Source: Sipunculus nudus
Lineage: Eukaryota; Annelida; Sipuncula; Golfingiida; Sipunculidae
Direction of reading: 5' to 3'
NCBI GenBank assembly: GCA_026874595.1
Contig: CM049319.1
Coordinates: forward strand, 68,041,917-68,105,916
Length of the DNA: 64,000 nucleotides
The stretch's first letter is position 1. Every line of letters starts with the position of its first letter. This document shows, one piece after another, positions 40,378 to 53,123 of this stretch. The position numbers and the translations under genes were made by a program. Under the pieces are notes generated by a model. The model was not told the DNA's origin and did not search any database. It saw nothing but the letters and a program-made list of their open reading frames with translations.

Positions 40378-43300
40378 CCGTTCCGCCGAGTAGAGCATAG
40401 GAAAGTGAACCTCGTATCTGAACCGTGCCACCGTGTAGAGCATAGGAAAGTGAACCTCGTTGTTGAACCGTGCCACCCTGTAGAGCATAGGAAAGTGAAC
40501 CTCGTATATGAACCGTTCCGCCGAATAGAGCATAGGAAAGTGAACCTCGTATATGAACCCTGCCACCGTGTAGAGCATAGGAAAGTGAAGCTCGTTGTTG
40601 AACCGTGCCACCCTGTAGAGCATAGGAGAGTGAACCTCGTATGTGAACCTTGCCGCCGTGTAGAGCATAGGAAAGTGAACCTCGTTGTTGAACCGTGCCA
40701 CCGTGTAGAGCATAGGAAAGTGAACCTCTTATATGAACCGTGCCACCCTGTAGTGCATAGGAAAATGAACCTCGTATATGAACCGTGCCACCGAGTAGAG
40801 CATAGGAAAGTGAACCTCGTATATGAACCGTTCAGCCATGTAGAGCATAGGAGAGTGAACCTCGTATGTGAACCGTGCCGCCGTGTAGAGCATAGGAGAG
40901 TGAACCTCGTATGTGAACCGTGCCGCCGTGTAGAGGATATGAAAGTGAACCTCGTTGTTGAACCGTGCCACCGAGTAGAGGATATGAAAGTGAACCTCGT
41001 ATGTGAACCGTGCCGCCGTGTAGAGGATATGAAAGTGAACCTCGTATATGAACCGTGCCACCGAGTAGAGCATAGGAAAGTGAATCTCGTTGTTGAACCG
41101 TGCCGCCGTGTAGAGGATATGAAAGTGAACCTCGTATGTGAACCGTGCCAACGAGTAGAGCATAGGAAAGTCAATCTCGTTGTTGAACCGTGCCACCCTG
41201 TCGAGCATAGGAAAGTGAACCTCGTATATGAACCGTTCCGCCGAGTAGAGCATAGGAAAGTGAACCTCGTATATGAACCGTGCCACCGTGTAGAGCATAG
41301 GAAAGTGAACCTCGTATATGAACCGTTCACCCATGTAGAGCATAGGAGAGTGAACCTCGTATGTGAACCGTGCCGCCGTGTAGAGCATAGGAAAGTGAAC
41401 CTCGTATATGAACCGTTCAGCCATGAAGAGCATAGGAGAGTGAACCTCGTATATGAACAGTGCCGCCATGTAGAGCATAGGAAAGTGAACCTCGTATATT
41501 AACCGTTCCGCCGAGTAGAGCATAGGAAAGTGAACCTCGTATCTGAACCGTGCCACCGTGTAGAGCATAGGAAAGTGAACCTCGTATATGAACCGTGCCA
41601 CCCTGTAGAGCATAGGAAAGTGAACCTCGTATATGAACCGTTCCGCCGAATAGAGCATAGGAAAGTGAACCTCGTATATGAACCCTGCCACCGTGTAAAG
41701 CATAGGAAAGTGAACCTCATTGTTGAACCGTGCCACCGTGTAGAGCATAGGAAAGTGAACCTCTTATATGAACCGTGCCACCCTGTAGAGCATAGGAAAA
41801 TGAACCTCGTATATGAACCGTGCCACCGAGTAGAGCATAGGAAAGTGAACCTCGTATATGAACCGTTCAGCCATGTAGAGCATAGGAGAGTGAACCTCGT
41901 ATGTGAACCGTGCCGCCGTGTAGAGCATAGGAGAGTGAACCTCGTATGTGAACCGTGCCGCCGTGTAGAGGATATGAAAGTGAACCTCGTTGTTGAACCG
42001 TGCCAGCGAGTAGAGGATATGAAAGTGAACCTCGTATGTGAACCGTGCCGCCGTGTAGAGGATATGAAAGTGAACCTCGTATATGAACCGTGCCACCGAG
42101 TAGAGCATAGGAAAGTGAATCTCGTTGTTGAACCGTGCCGCCGTGTAGAGGATATGAAAGTGAACCTCGTATGTGAACCGTGCCAACGAGTAGAGCATAG
42201 GAAAGTCAATCTCGTTGTTGAACCGTGCCACCCTGTCGAGCATAGGAAAGTGAACCTCGTATATGAACCGTTCCGCCGAGTAGAGCATAGGAAAGTGAAC
42301 CTCGTATATGAACCGTGCCACCGTGTAGAGCATAGGAAAGTGAACCTCGTATATGAACCGTTCAGCCATGTAGAGCATAGGAGAGTGAACCTCGTATGTG
42401 AACCGTGCCGCCGTGTAGAGCATAGGAAAGTGAACCTCGTATATGAACCGTTCAGCCATGAAGAGCATAGGAGAGTGAACCTCGTATATGAACAGTGCCG
42501 CCATGTAGAGCATAGGAAAGTGAACCTCGTATATTAACCGTTCCGCCGAGTAGAGCATAGGAAAGTGAACCTCGTATCTGAACCGTGCCACCGTGTAGAG
42601 CATAGGAAAGTGAACCTCGTATATGAACCGTGCCACCCTGTAGAGCATAGGAAAGTGAACCTCGTATATGAACCGTTCCGCCGAATAGAGCATAGGAAAG
42701 TGAACCTCGTATATGAACCGTTCAGCCATGTAGAGCATAGGAGAGTGAACCTCGTATGTGAACCGTGCCGCCCTGTAGAGCATAGGAAAGTGAACCTCGT
42801 ATATGAACCGTTCAGCCATGTAGAGCATAGGAGAGTGAACCTCGTATGTGAACCGTGCCGCCGTGTAGAGCATAGGAAAGTGAACCTCGTATATGAACCG
42901 TTCAGCCATGAAGAGCATAGGAGAGTGAACCTCGTATATGAACCGTGCCGCCATGTAGAGCATAGGAAAGTGAACCTCGTATATTAACCGTTCCGCCGAG
43001 TAGAGCATAGGAAAGTGAACCTCGTATATGAACCGTGCCACCCTGTAGAGCATAGGAAAGTGAACCTCGTTGTTGAACCGTGCCACCCTGTAGAGCATAG
43101 GAAAGTGAACCTCGTATATGAACCGTTCAGCCGAATAGAGCATAGGAAAGTGAACCTCGTATATGAACCGTGCCACCGTGTAGAGCATAAGAAAATGAAC
43201 CTCGTTGTTGAACCGTGCCTCCCTGTAGAGCATAGGAAAGTGAACCTCGTATGTGAACCTTTCCGCCGTGTAGAGCATAGGAAAGTGAACCTCGTTGTTG

Positions 43301-45700
43301 AACCGTGCCACCGTGTAGAGCATAGGAAAGTGAACCTCGTATATGAACCGTGCCGCCGTGTAGACCATAGGAAAGTGAACCTCGTATATGAACCGTTCAC
43401 CAATGTAGAGCATAGGAGAGTGAACCTCGTATATGAACCGTGCCGCCATGTAGAGATTAGGAAAGTGAACCTCGTATATGAACCGTGCCACCGTGTAGAG
43501 CATAGGAAAGTGAACCTCGTTGTTGAACCGTGCCACCGAGTAGAGCATAGGAAAGTGAACCTCGTTCTCAAACCATTCCGCCATGTAAGGCAAAGGACAC
43601 TGATTCTGGTTGTCGAACCGTGCCACCGAGTGGAGCATAGGAAAGTGAATCTCGTTGTTGAACCGTGCCGCCGTGTAGAGGATATGAAAGTGAACCTCGT
43701 ATATGAACCGTGCCACCGAGTAGAGCATAGGAGAGTGAATCTCGTTGTTGAACCGTGCCGCCGTGTAGAGGATATGAAAGTGAACCTCGTATGTGAACCG
43801 TGCCGCCGTGTAGAGGATATGAAAGTGAACCTCGTATATGAACCGTGCCACCGAGTAGAGCATAGGAAAGTGAACCTCGTATATGAACCGTTCAGCCATG
43901 TAGAGCATAGGAGAGTGAACCTCGTATGTGAACCGTGCCGCCCTGTAGAGCATAGGAAAGTGAACCTCGTATATGAACCGTTCAGCCATGTAGAGCATAG
44001 GAGAGTGAACCTCGTATGTGAACCGTGCCGCCGTGTAGAGCATAGGAAAGTGAACCTCGTATATGAACCGTTCAGCCATGAAGAGCATAGGAGAGTGAAC
44101 CTCGTATATGAACCGTGCCGCCATGTAGAGCATAGGAAAATGAACCTCGTATATGAACCGTTCCGCCGAGTAGAGCATAGGAAAGTGAACCTCGTATATG
44201 AACCGTGCCACCCTGTAGAGCATAGGAAAGTGAACCTCGTATGTGAACCTTTCCGCCGTGTAGAGCATAGGAAAGTGAACCTCGTTGTTGAACCGTGCCG
44301 CCGTGTAGAGCATAGGAAAGTGAACCTCGTATATGAACCGTTCAGCCATGTAGAGCATAGCAGAGTGAACCTCGTATGTGAACCGTGCCGCCGTGTAGAG
44401 CATAGGAAAGTGAACCTCGTATATGAACCGTTCAGCCATGTAGAGCATAGGAGAGTGAACCTTGTATATGAACCGTGCCGCCATGTAGAGCATAGGAAAG
44501 TGAACCTCGTATGTGAACCTTTCCGCCGTGTAGAGCATAGGAAAGTGAACCTCGTTGTTGAACCGTGCCACCGTGTAGAGCATATGAAAGTGAACCTCGT
44601 ATATGAACCGTGCCGCCGTGTAGACCATAGGAAAGTGAACCTCGTATATGAACCGTTCACCAATGTAGAGCATAGGAGAGTGAACCTCGTATATGAACCG
44701 TGCCGCCATGTAGAGATTAGGAAAGTGAACCTCGTATATGAACCGTGCCACCGTGTAGAGCATAGGAAAGTGAACCTCGTTGTTGAACCGTGCCACCGAG
44801 TAGAGCATAGGAAAGTGAACCTCGTTCTCAAACCATTCCGCCATGTAAGGCAAAGGACACTGATTCTGGTTGTCGAACCGTGCCACCGAGTGGAGCATAG
44901 GAAAGTGAATCTCGTTGTTGAACCGTGCCGCCGTGTAGAGGATATGAAAGTGAACCTCGTATATGAACCGTGCCACCGAGTAGAGCATAGGAGAGTGAAT
45001 CTCGTTGTTGAACCGTGCCGCCGTGTAGAGGATATGAAAGTGAACCTCGTATGTGAACCGTGCCGCCGTGTAGAGGATATGAAAGTGAACCTCGTATATG
45101 AACCGTGCCACCGAGTAGAGCATAGGAAAGTGAACCTCGTATATGAACCGTTCAGCCATGTAGAGCATAGGAGAGTGAACCTCGTATGTGAACCGTGCCG
45201 CCGTGTAGAGCATAGGAAAGTGAACCTCGTATATGAACCGTTCAGCCATGTAGAGCATAGGAGAGTGAACCTCGTATGTGAACCGTGCCGCCGTGTAGAG
45301 CATAGGAAAGTGAACCTCGTATATGAACCGTTCAGCCATGTAGAGCATAGGAGAGTGAACCTTGTATATGAACCGTGCCGCCATGTAGAGATTAGGAAAG
45401 TGAACCTCGTATATGAACCGTTCCGCCGAGTAGAGCATAGGAAAGTGAACCTCGTATATGAACCGTGCCACCGAGTAGAGCATAGGAAAGTGAACCTCGT
45501 ATATGAACCGTGCCGCCGTGTAGAGCATAGGAAAGTGAACCTCGTATATGAACCGTGCCACCGAGTAGAGCATAGGAAAGTGAACCTCGTATATGAACCG
45601 TGCCACCGAGTAGAGCATAGGAAAGTGAATCTCGTTGTTGAACCGTGCCGCCGTGTAGAGGATATGAAAGTGAACCTCGTATATGAACCGTGCCGCCGTG

Positions 45701-45743
45701 TAGAGGATATGAAAGTGACTCGTATATGAACCGTGCCACCGAG
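45701..45743. repeat. 43-bp short monomer, family 2 copy B
   Basis: The same 2-bp loss, 10,258 bp after 35443. Confidence 0.92.
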
Positions 45744-48700
45744 TAGAGCATAGGAAAGTGAACCTCGTATATGAACCGTTCAGCCATGTAGAGCATAGGA
45801 GAGTGAACCTCGTATGTGAACCGTGCCGCCGTGTAGAGCATAGGAAAGTGAACCTCATATATGAACCGTTCAGCCATGTAGAGCATAGGAAAGTGAATCC
45901 CGTTGTTGAACCGTGCCGCCGTGTAGAGGATATGAAAGTGAACCCCGTATGTGAACCGTGCCGCCGCGTAGAGGATATGAAAGTGAACCTCGTATATGAA
46001 CCGTGCCACCGAGTAGAGCATAGGAAAGTGAACCTCGTATATGAACCATTCAGCCATGTAGAGCATAGGAGAGTGAACCTCGTATGTGAACCGTGCCGCC
46101 GTGTAGAGCATAGGAAAGTGAACCTCGTATATGAACCGTTCACCAATGTAGAGCATAGGAGAGTGAACCTCGTATATGAACCGTGCCGCCATGTAGAGAT
46201 TAGGAAAGTGAACCTCGTATATGAACCGTGCCACCCTGTAGAGCATAGGAAAGTGAACCTCGTATATGAACCGTGCCACCCTGTAGAGCATAGGAAAGTG
46301 AACCTCGTATATGAACCGTTCCGCCGAGTAGAGCATAGGAAAGTGAACCTCGTATATGAACCGTGCCACCGTGTAGAGCATAGGAAAGTGAACCTCGTTG
46401 TTGAACCGTGCCACCGAGTAGAGCATAGGAAAGTGAACCTCGTTCTCAAACCATTCCGCCATGTAAGGCAAAGGACACTGATTCTGGTTGTCGAACCGTG
46501 CCACCGAGTGGAGCATAGGAAAGTGAATCTCGTTGTTGAACCGTGCCGCCGTGTAGAGGATATGAAAGTGAACCTCGTATATGAACCGTGCCACCGAGTA
46601 GAGCATAGGAGAGTGAATCTCGTTGTTGAACCGTGCCGCCGTGTAGAGGATATGAAAGTGAACCTCGTATGTGAACCGTGCCGCCATGTAGAGGATATGA
46701 AAGTGAACCTCGTATATGAACCGTGCCACCGAGTAGAGCATAGGAAAGTGAACCTCGTATATGAACCGTTCAGCCATGTAGAGCATAGGAGAGTGAACCT
46801 CGTATGTGAACCGTGCCGCCCTGTAGAGCATAGGAAAGTGAACCTCGTATATGAACCGTTCAGCCATGTAGAGCATAGGAGAGTGAACCTCGTATGTGAA
46901 CCGTGCCGCCGTGTAGAGCATAGGAAAGTGAACCTCGTATATGAACCGTTCAGCCATGAAGAGCATAGGAGAGTGAACCTCGTATATGAACCGTGCCGCC
47001 ATGTAGAGCATAGGAAAGTGAACCTCGTATATTAACCGTTCCGCCGAGTAGAGCATAGGAAAGTGAACCTCGTATATGAACCGTGCCACCGTGTAGAGCA
47101 TAGGAAAGTGAACCTCGTTGTTGAACCGTGCCACCCTGTAGAGCATAGGAAAGTGAACCTCGTATATGAACCGTTCAGCCGAATAGAGCATAGGAAAGTG
47201 AACCTCGTATATGAACCGTGCCACCGTGTAGAGCATAAGAAAGTGAACCTCGTTGTTGAACCGTGCCTCCCTGTAGAGCATAGGAAAGTGAACCTCGTAT
47301 GTGAACCTTTCCGCCGTGTAGAGCATAGGAAAGTGAACCTCGTTGTTGAACCGTGCCACCGTGTAGAGCATATGAAAGTGAACCTCGTATATGAACCGTG
47401 CCGCCGTGTAGACCATAGGAAAGTGAACCTCGTATATGAACCGTTCACCAATGTAGAGCATAGGAGAGTGAACCTCGTATATGAACCGTGCCGCCATGTA
47501 GAGATTAGGAAAGTGAACCTCGTATATGAACCGTGCCACCGTGTAGAGCATAGGAAAGTGAACCTCGTTGTTGAACCGTGCCACCGAGTAGAGCATAGGA
47601 AAGTGAACCTCGTTCTCAAACCATTCCGCCATGTAAGGCAAAGGACACTGATTCTGGTTGTCGAACCGTGCCACCGAGTGGAGCATAGGAAAGTGAATCT
47701 CGTTGTTGAACCGTGCCGCCGTGTAGAGGATATGAAAGTGAACCTCGTATATGAACCGTGCCACCGAGTAGAGCATAGGAGAGTGAATCTCGTTGTTGAA
47801 CCGTGCCGCCGTGTAGAGGATATGAAAGTGAACCTCGTATGTGAACCGTGCCGCCGTGTAGAGGATATGAAAGTGAACCTCGTATATGAACCGTGCCACC
47901 GAGTAGAGCATAGGAAAGTGAACCTCGTATATGAACCGTTCAGCCATGTAGAGCATAGGAGAGTGAACCTCGTATGTGAACCGTGCCGCCCTGTAGAGCA
48001 TAGGAAAGTGAACCTCGTATATGAACCGTTCAGCCATGTAGAGCATAGGAGAGTGAACCTCGTATGTGAACCGTGCCGCCGTGTAGAGCATAGGAAAGTG
48101 AACCTCGTATATGAACCGTTCAGCCATGAAGAGCATAGGAGAGTGAACCTCGTATATGAACCGTGCCGCCATGTAGAGCATAGGAAAATGAACCTCGTAT
48201 ATGAACCGTTCCGCCGAGTAGAGCATAGGAAAGTGAACCTCGTATATGAACCGTGCCACCCTGTAGAGCATAGGAAAGTGAACCTCGTATGTGAACCTTT
48301 CCGCCGTGTAGAGCATAGGAAAGTGAACCTCGTTGTTGAACCGTGCCGCCGTGTAGAGCATAGGAAAGTGAACCTCGTATATGAACCGTTCAGCCATGTA
48401 GAGCATAGCAGAGTGAACCTCGTATGTGAACCGTGCCGCCGTGTAGAGCATAGGAAAGTGAACCTCGTTGTTGAACCGTGCCACCCTGTAGAGCATAGGA
48501 AAGTGAACCTCGTATATGAACCGTTCCGCCGAGTAGAGCATAGGAAAGTGAACCTCGTTGTTGAACCGTGCCACCCTGTAGAGCATAGGAAAGTGAACCT
48601 CGTATATGAACCGTTCCGCCGAGTAGAGCATAGGAAAGTGAACCTCGTATATGAACCGTGCCACCGAGTAGAGCATAGGAAAGTGAACCTCGTTGTTGAA

Positions 48701-50320
48701 CCGTGCCACCGAGTAGAGCATAGGTAAGTGAACCTCGTTCTTAAACCATTCCGCCATGTAAGGCAGAGGACAGTGAATCTGGTTGTCGAACCGTGCCGCC
48801 GTGTAGAGCATAGGAAAGTGAATCTCGTTGTTGAACCGTGCCGCCGTGTAGAGGATATTAAAGTGAACCTCGTATATGAACCGTGCCACCGAGTAGAGCA
48901 TAGGAGAGTGAATCTCGTTGTTGAACCATGCCGCCGTGTAGAGGATATGAAAGTGAACCTCGTATGTGAACCGTGCCACCGTGTAGAGCATAGGAAAGTG
49001 AACCTCGTATATGAACCGTTCACCCATGTAGAGCATAGGAGAGTGAACCTCGTATGTGAACCGTGCCACCGTGTAGAGCATAGGAAAGTGAACCTCGTAT
49101 ATGAACCGTTCAGCCATGAAGAGCATAGGAGAGTGAACCTCGTATATGAACAGTGCCGCCATGTAGAGCATAGGAAAGTGAACCTCGTATATTAACCGTT
49201 CCGCCGAGTAGAGCATAGGAAAGTGAACCTCGTATCTGAACCGTGCCACCGTGTAGAGCATAGGAAAGTGAACCTCGTTGTTGAACCGTGCCACCCTGTA
49301 GAGCATAGGAAAGTGAACCTCGTATATGAACCGTTCCGCCGAATAGAGCATAGGAAAGTGAACCTCGTATATGAATCCTGCCACCGTGTAGAGCATAGGA
49401 AAGTGAACCTCGTTGTTGAACCGTGCCACCCTGTAGAGCATAGGAGAGTGAACCTCGTATGTGAACCTTGCCGCCGTGTAGAGCATAGGAAAGTGAACCT
49501 CGTTGTTGAACCGTGCCACCGTGTAGAGCATAGGAAAGTGAACCTCTTATATGAACCGTGCCACCCTGTAGTGCATAGGAAAATGAACCTCGTATATGAA
49601 CCGTGCCACCGAGTAGAGCATAGGAAAGTGAACCTCGTATATGAACCGTTCAGCCATGTAGAGCATAGGAGAGTGAACCTCGTATGTGAACCGTGCCGCC
49701 GTGTAGAGCATAGGAGAGTGAACCTCGTATGTGAACCGTGCCGCCGTGTAGAGGATATGAAAGTGAACCTCGTTGTTGAACCGTGCCACCGAGTAGAGGA
49801 TATGAAAGTGAACCTCGTATGTGAACCGTGCCGCCGTGTAGAGGATATGAAAGTGAACCTCGTATATGAACCGTGCCACCGAGTAGAGCATAGGAAAGTG
49901 AATCTCGTTGTTGAACCGTGCCGCCGTGTAGAGGATATGAAAGTGAACCTCGTATGTGAACCGTGCCAACGAGTAGAGCATAGGAAAGTCAATCTCGTTG
50001 TTGAACCGTGCCACCCTGTCGAGCATAGGAAAGTGAACCTCGTATATGAACCGTTCCGCCGAGAAGAGCATAGGAAAGTGAACCTCGTATATGAACCGTG
50101 CCACCGTGTAGAGCATAGGAAAGTGAACCTCGTATATGAACCGTTCAGCCATGTAGAGCATAGGAGAGTGAACCTCGTATGTGAACCGTGCCGCCGTGTA
50201 GAGCATAGGAAAGTGAACCTCGTATATGAACCGTTCAGCCATGAAGAGCATAGGAGAGTGAACCTCGTATATGAACAGTGCCGCCATGTAGAGCATAGGA
50301 AAGTGAACCTCGTATATTAA

Positions 50321-50680
50321 CCGTTCCGCCGAGTAGAGCATAGGAAAGTGAACCTCGTATCTGAACCGTGCCACCGTGTAGAGCATAGGAAAGTGAACCT
50401 CGTATATGAATCGTGCCACCCTGTAGAGCATAGGAAAGTGAACCTCGTATATGAACCGTTCCGCCGAATAGAGCATAGGAAAGTGAACCTCGTATATGAA
50501 CCGTTCACCCATGTAGAGCATAGGAGAGTGAACCTCGTATGTGAACCGTGCCACCGTGTAGAGCATAGGAAAGTGAACCTCGTATATGAACCGTTCAGCC
50601 ATGAAGAGCATAGGAGAGTGAACCTCGTATATGAACAGTGCCGCCATGTAGAGCATAGGAAAGTGAACCTCGTATATTAA
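50321..50680. repeat. 8-monomer (360-bp) shortened module, copy B
   Basis: This is the family 2 copy B counterpart of 40018-40377, with the same internal joint and the same GAATCGTGCC variant near 50410. Confidence 0.8.
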
Positions 50681-53123
50681 CCGTTCCGCCGAGTAGAGCA
50701 TAGGAAAGTGAACCTCGTATCTGAACCGTGCCACCGTGTAGAGCATAGGAAAGTGAACCTCGTTGTTGAACCGTGCCACCCTGTAGAGCATAGGAAAGTG
50801 AACCTCGTATATGAACCGTTCCGCCGAATAGAGCATAGGAAAGTGAACCTCGTATATGAACCCTGCCACCGTGTAGAGCATAGGAAAGTGAAGCTCGTTG
50901 TTGAACCGTGCCACCCTGTAGAGCATAGGAGAGTGAACCTCGTATGTGAACCTTGCCGCCGTGTAGAGCATAGGAAAGTGAACCTCGTTGTTGAACCGTG
51001 CCACCGTGTAGAGCATAGGAAAGTGAACCTCTTATATGAACCGTGCCACCGAGTAGAGCATAGGAAAGTGAACCTCGTATATGAACCGTTCAGCCATGTA
51101 GAGCATAGGAGAGTGAACCTCGTATGTGAACCGTGCCGCCGTGTAGAGCATAGGAGAGTGAACCTCGTATGTGAACCGTGCCGCCGTGTAGAGGATATGA
51201 AAGTGAACCTCGTTGTTGAACCGTGCCACCGAGTAGAGGATATGAAAGTGAACCTCGTATGTGAACCGTGCCGCCGTGTAGAGGATATGAAAGTGAACCT
51301 CGTATATGAACCGTGCCACCGAGTAGAGCATAGGAAAGTGAATCTCGTTGTTGAACCGTGCCGCCGTGTAGAGGATATGAAAGTGAACCTCGTATGTGAA
51401 CCGTGCCAACGAGTAGAGCATAGGAAAGTCAATCTCGTTGTTGAACCGTGCCACCCTGTCGAGCATAGGAAAGTGAACCTCGTATATGAACCGTTCCGCC
51501 GAGTAGAGCATAGGAAAGTGAACCTCGTATATGAACCGTGCCACCGTGTAGAGCATAGGAAAGTGAACCTCGTATATGAACCGTTCAGCCATGTAGAGCA
51601 TAGGAGAGTGAACCTCGTATGTGAACCGTGCCGCCGTGTAGAGCATAGGAAAGTGAACCTCGTATATGAACCGTTCAGCCATGAAGAGCATAGGAGAGTG
51701 AACCTCGTATATGAACAGTGCCGCCATGTAGAGCATAGGAAAGTGAACCTCGTATATTAACCGTTCCGCCGAGTAGAGCATAGGAAAGTGAACCTCGTAT
51801 CTGAACCGTGCCACCGTGTAGAGCATAGGAAAGTGAACCTCGTATATGAACCGTGCCACCCTGTAGAGCATAGGAAAGTGAACCTCGTATATGAACCGTT
51901 CCGCCGAATAGAGCATAGGAAAGTGAACCTCGTATATGAACCCTGCCACCGTGTAAAGCATAGGAAAGTGAACCTCGTTGTTGAACCGTGCCACCCTGTA
52001 GAGCATAGGAGAGTAAACCTCGTATGTGAACCTTGCCGCCGTGTAGAGCATAGGAAAGTGAACCTCGTTGTTGAACCGTGCCACCCTGTAGAGCATAGGA
52101 GAGTGAACCTCGTATGTGAACCTTGCCGCCGTGTAGAGCATAGGAAAGTGAACCTCATTGTTGAACCGTGCCACCGTGTAGAGCATAGGAAAGTGAACCT
52201 CTTATATGAACCGTGCCACCCTGTAGAGCATAGGAAAATGAACCTCGTATATGAACCGTGCCACCGAGTAGAGCATAGGAAAGTGAACCTCGTATATGAA
52301 CCGTTCAGCCATGTAGAGCATAGGAGAGTGAACCTCGTATGTGAACCGTGCCGCCGTGTAGAGCATAGGAGAGTGAACCTCGTATGTGAACCGTGCCGCC
52401 GTGTAGAGGATATGAAAGTGAACCTCGTTGTTGAACCGTGCCAGCGAGTAGAGGATATGAAAGTGAACCTCGTATGTGAACCGTGCCGCCGTGTAGAGGA
52501 TATGAAAGTGAACCTCGTATATGAACCGTGCCACCGAGTAGAGCATAGGAAAGTGAATCTCGTTGTTGAACCGTGCCGCCGTGTAGAGGATATGAAAGTG
52601 AACCTCGTATGTGAACCGTGCCAACGAGTAGAGCATAGGAAAGTCAATCTCGTTGTTGAACCGTGCCACCCTGTCGAGCATAGGAAAGTGAACCTCGTAT
52701 ATGAACCGTTCCGCCGAGTAGAGCATAGGAAAGTGAACCTCGTATATGAACCGTGCCACCGTGTAGAGCATAGGAAAGTGAACCTCGTATATGAACCGTT
52801 CAGCCATGTAGAGCATAGGAGAGTGAACCTCGTATGTGAACCGTGCCGCCGTGTAGAGCATAGGAAAGTGAACCTCGTATATGAACCGTTCAGCCATGAA
52901 GAGCATAGGAGAGTGAACCTCGTATATGAACAGTGCCGCCATGTAGAGCATAGGAAAGTGAACCTCGTATATTAACCGTTCCGCCGAGTAGAGCATAGGA
53001 AAGTGAACCTCGTATCTGAACCGTGCCACCGTGTAGAGCATAGGAAAGTGAACCTCGTATATGAACCGTGCCACCCTGTAGAGCATAGGAAAGTGAACCT
53101 CGTATATGAACCGTTCCGCCGAA

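Larger units (their letters stand above)
32428..42685. repeat. 10,258-bp higher-order repeat, family 2, copy A
   Basis: The sequence from 32428 recurs at an offset of 10,258 bp (228 monomers minus 2 bp); the 2 bp are lost in a 43-bp monomer at 35443-35485. Copy A has lost one 45-bp monomer near 39213 and four monomers (180 bp) near 41700. Both losses are deletions, because copy B and the related family 1 modules keep those monomers. Copy A also has a 42-bp monomer just to its left at 32206-32247. Private base changes include 36022 A (copy B: C at 46280) and 37727 A (copy B: G at 47985). Confidence 0.9.
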
